Shown: positions 5,260-5,553 of the stretch, piece after piece
Layout of the letters: each line of letters starts with the position of its first letter
Position numbering within the stretch: the first letter of the stretch is position 1
From: Chitinophagales bacterium
GTDB taxonomy: Bacteria; Bacteroidota; Bacteroidia; Chitinophagales; Saprospiraceae
Assembly: GCA_013297575.1 (NCBI GenBank)
Contig: JAAFHO010000397.1
Span: 1-5,553, forward strand
Reading direction: 5' to 3'
Length of the DNA stretch: 5,553 bases
The notes under the pieces: model-generated
What the model was told of the DNA's origin: nothing
Seen by the model: the letters and a program-made list of their open reading frames with translations, nothing else
The model's database searches: none
Program-made: the position numbers and the translations under genes

Positions 5260-5553
5260 AATTGCTTGGTTATCAGGTTGATTTGAGCAAAATCGGTCGC
5301 CGTTTCGTGCTTTTCTGAAGCCGTAGTGCCGGGCCGAACGATTTGAACCGTTTGCATGCCTGCTGCTTTGGAGGCATCCAGTTCTGCCTCCACATCGGAT
5401 AAAAACAGGATTTCATGGGCCGGCCAATCAAGGATTTTCTGGATGGCGCGATAGGAGGCTGCTTCGCGTTTATTGCCGATACTGGTATCAAAATAGTGCG
5501 AAAAAAACGGTGTCAAATCGCCAAAATCAGAATGGCCAAACAACAGGTGCTGG
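5256..5553 (-). CDS. mtnC: Acireductone synthase (enolase-phosphatase E1), 3' part only
   Basis: This is the C-terminal part (about 98 residues) of MtnC, a HAD-superfamily enzyme that enolises and dephosphorylates 2,3-diketo-5-methylthiopentyl-1-phosphate to the acireductone in methionine salvage. The reading frame stays open to the right edge, so the 5' end lies outside the window. The first complete codons read QHLLFGHSDFGDLTPFFSHY; the TTG at 5541-5543, which could be taken for a start, is simply the second Leu of this conserved stretch. HAD motif III appears as GNKREAASY (the lysine), and motif IV as LFLSDVEAELDAS, with the acidic residues that bind magnesium, followed by AAGMQTVQIVRPG. 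About half of a usual 220-240 residue protein is missing. It shares 4 bases with mtnA downstream, which makes a salvage operon almost certain. The tail after IVRPG (TTASEKHETATDFAQINLITKQL, split here as TTASEKHETATDF and AQINLITKQL) is of ordinary length. Confidence 0.95.
   Translation of the reverse strand, partial: QHLLFGHSDFGDLTPFFSHYFDTSIGNKREAASYRAIQKILDWPAHEILFLSDVEAELDASKAAGMQTVQIVRPGTTASEKHETATDFAQINLITKQL

Noticed and set aside
5541..5543. TTG as a start codon for the right-edge gene
   Set aside because: The frame remains open to the window edge and the codons before it fit the conserved MtnC sequence QHLLFGH, so it is an internal Leu.

Overview
The window looks like a piece of a Bacteroidota chromosome, most likely from the Saprospiria (Haliscomenobacter/Lewinella-type bacteria). 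Three things point there. The leftmost gene has a secreted, Asn/Thr-rich architecture typical of the modular surface proteins of that group. The Rpn-family nuclease is of the kind common in Bacteroidota. A TAnnTTTG-type -7 promoter element precedes the nuclease gene, and no gene has a conventional Shine-Dalgarno sequence. The lineage is inferred from protein style, not from a marker gene.

All five genes lie on the minus strand, so transcription runs from right to left. At the right edge is the 3' part of mtnC (acireductone synthase), whose 5' end lies outside the window. It overlaps mtnA (methylthioribose-1-phosphate isomerase) by 4 bases (ATGA). Together they are a fragment of a methionine salvage operon, which recycles methylthioadenosine to methionine. 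MtnA acts two steps before MtnC; the other mtn genes would have to lie elsewhere.

Positions 3709-4149 hold no convincing gene. This AT-rich spacer carries two exact -7 promoter matches, a duplicated promoter-like block, a 12-bp direct repeat and a palindrome just before the next start codon. It separates the housekeeping operon from three accessory genes.

The accessory genes, in transcription order, are an Rpn/PD-(D/E)XK nuclease-transposase family protein (2797-3708), a membrane-anchored serine hydrolase of the beta-lactamase/penicillin-binding protein fold (1415-2698), and a secreted beta-propeller plus surface-module protein (3-1340). The last one stops at a TAG at the window edge, before any recognisable sorting domain. 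The hydrolase and the propeller gene share an upstream block (AACGTTCAC, 8-9 bases, CAATAAAAAAC), the most specific unexplained signal between genes here. I see no clear multi-gene defence or mobile system. The nearest candidate is the Rpn protein, a family tied to phage defence and recombination, with an internal repeat and an in-frame internal Met.
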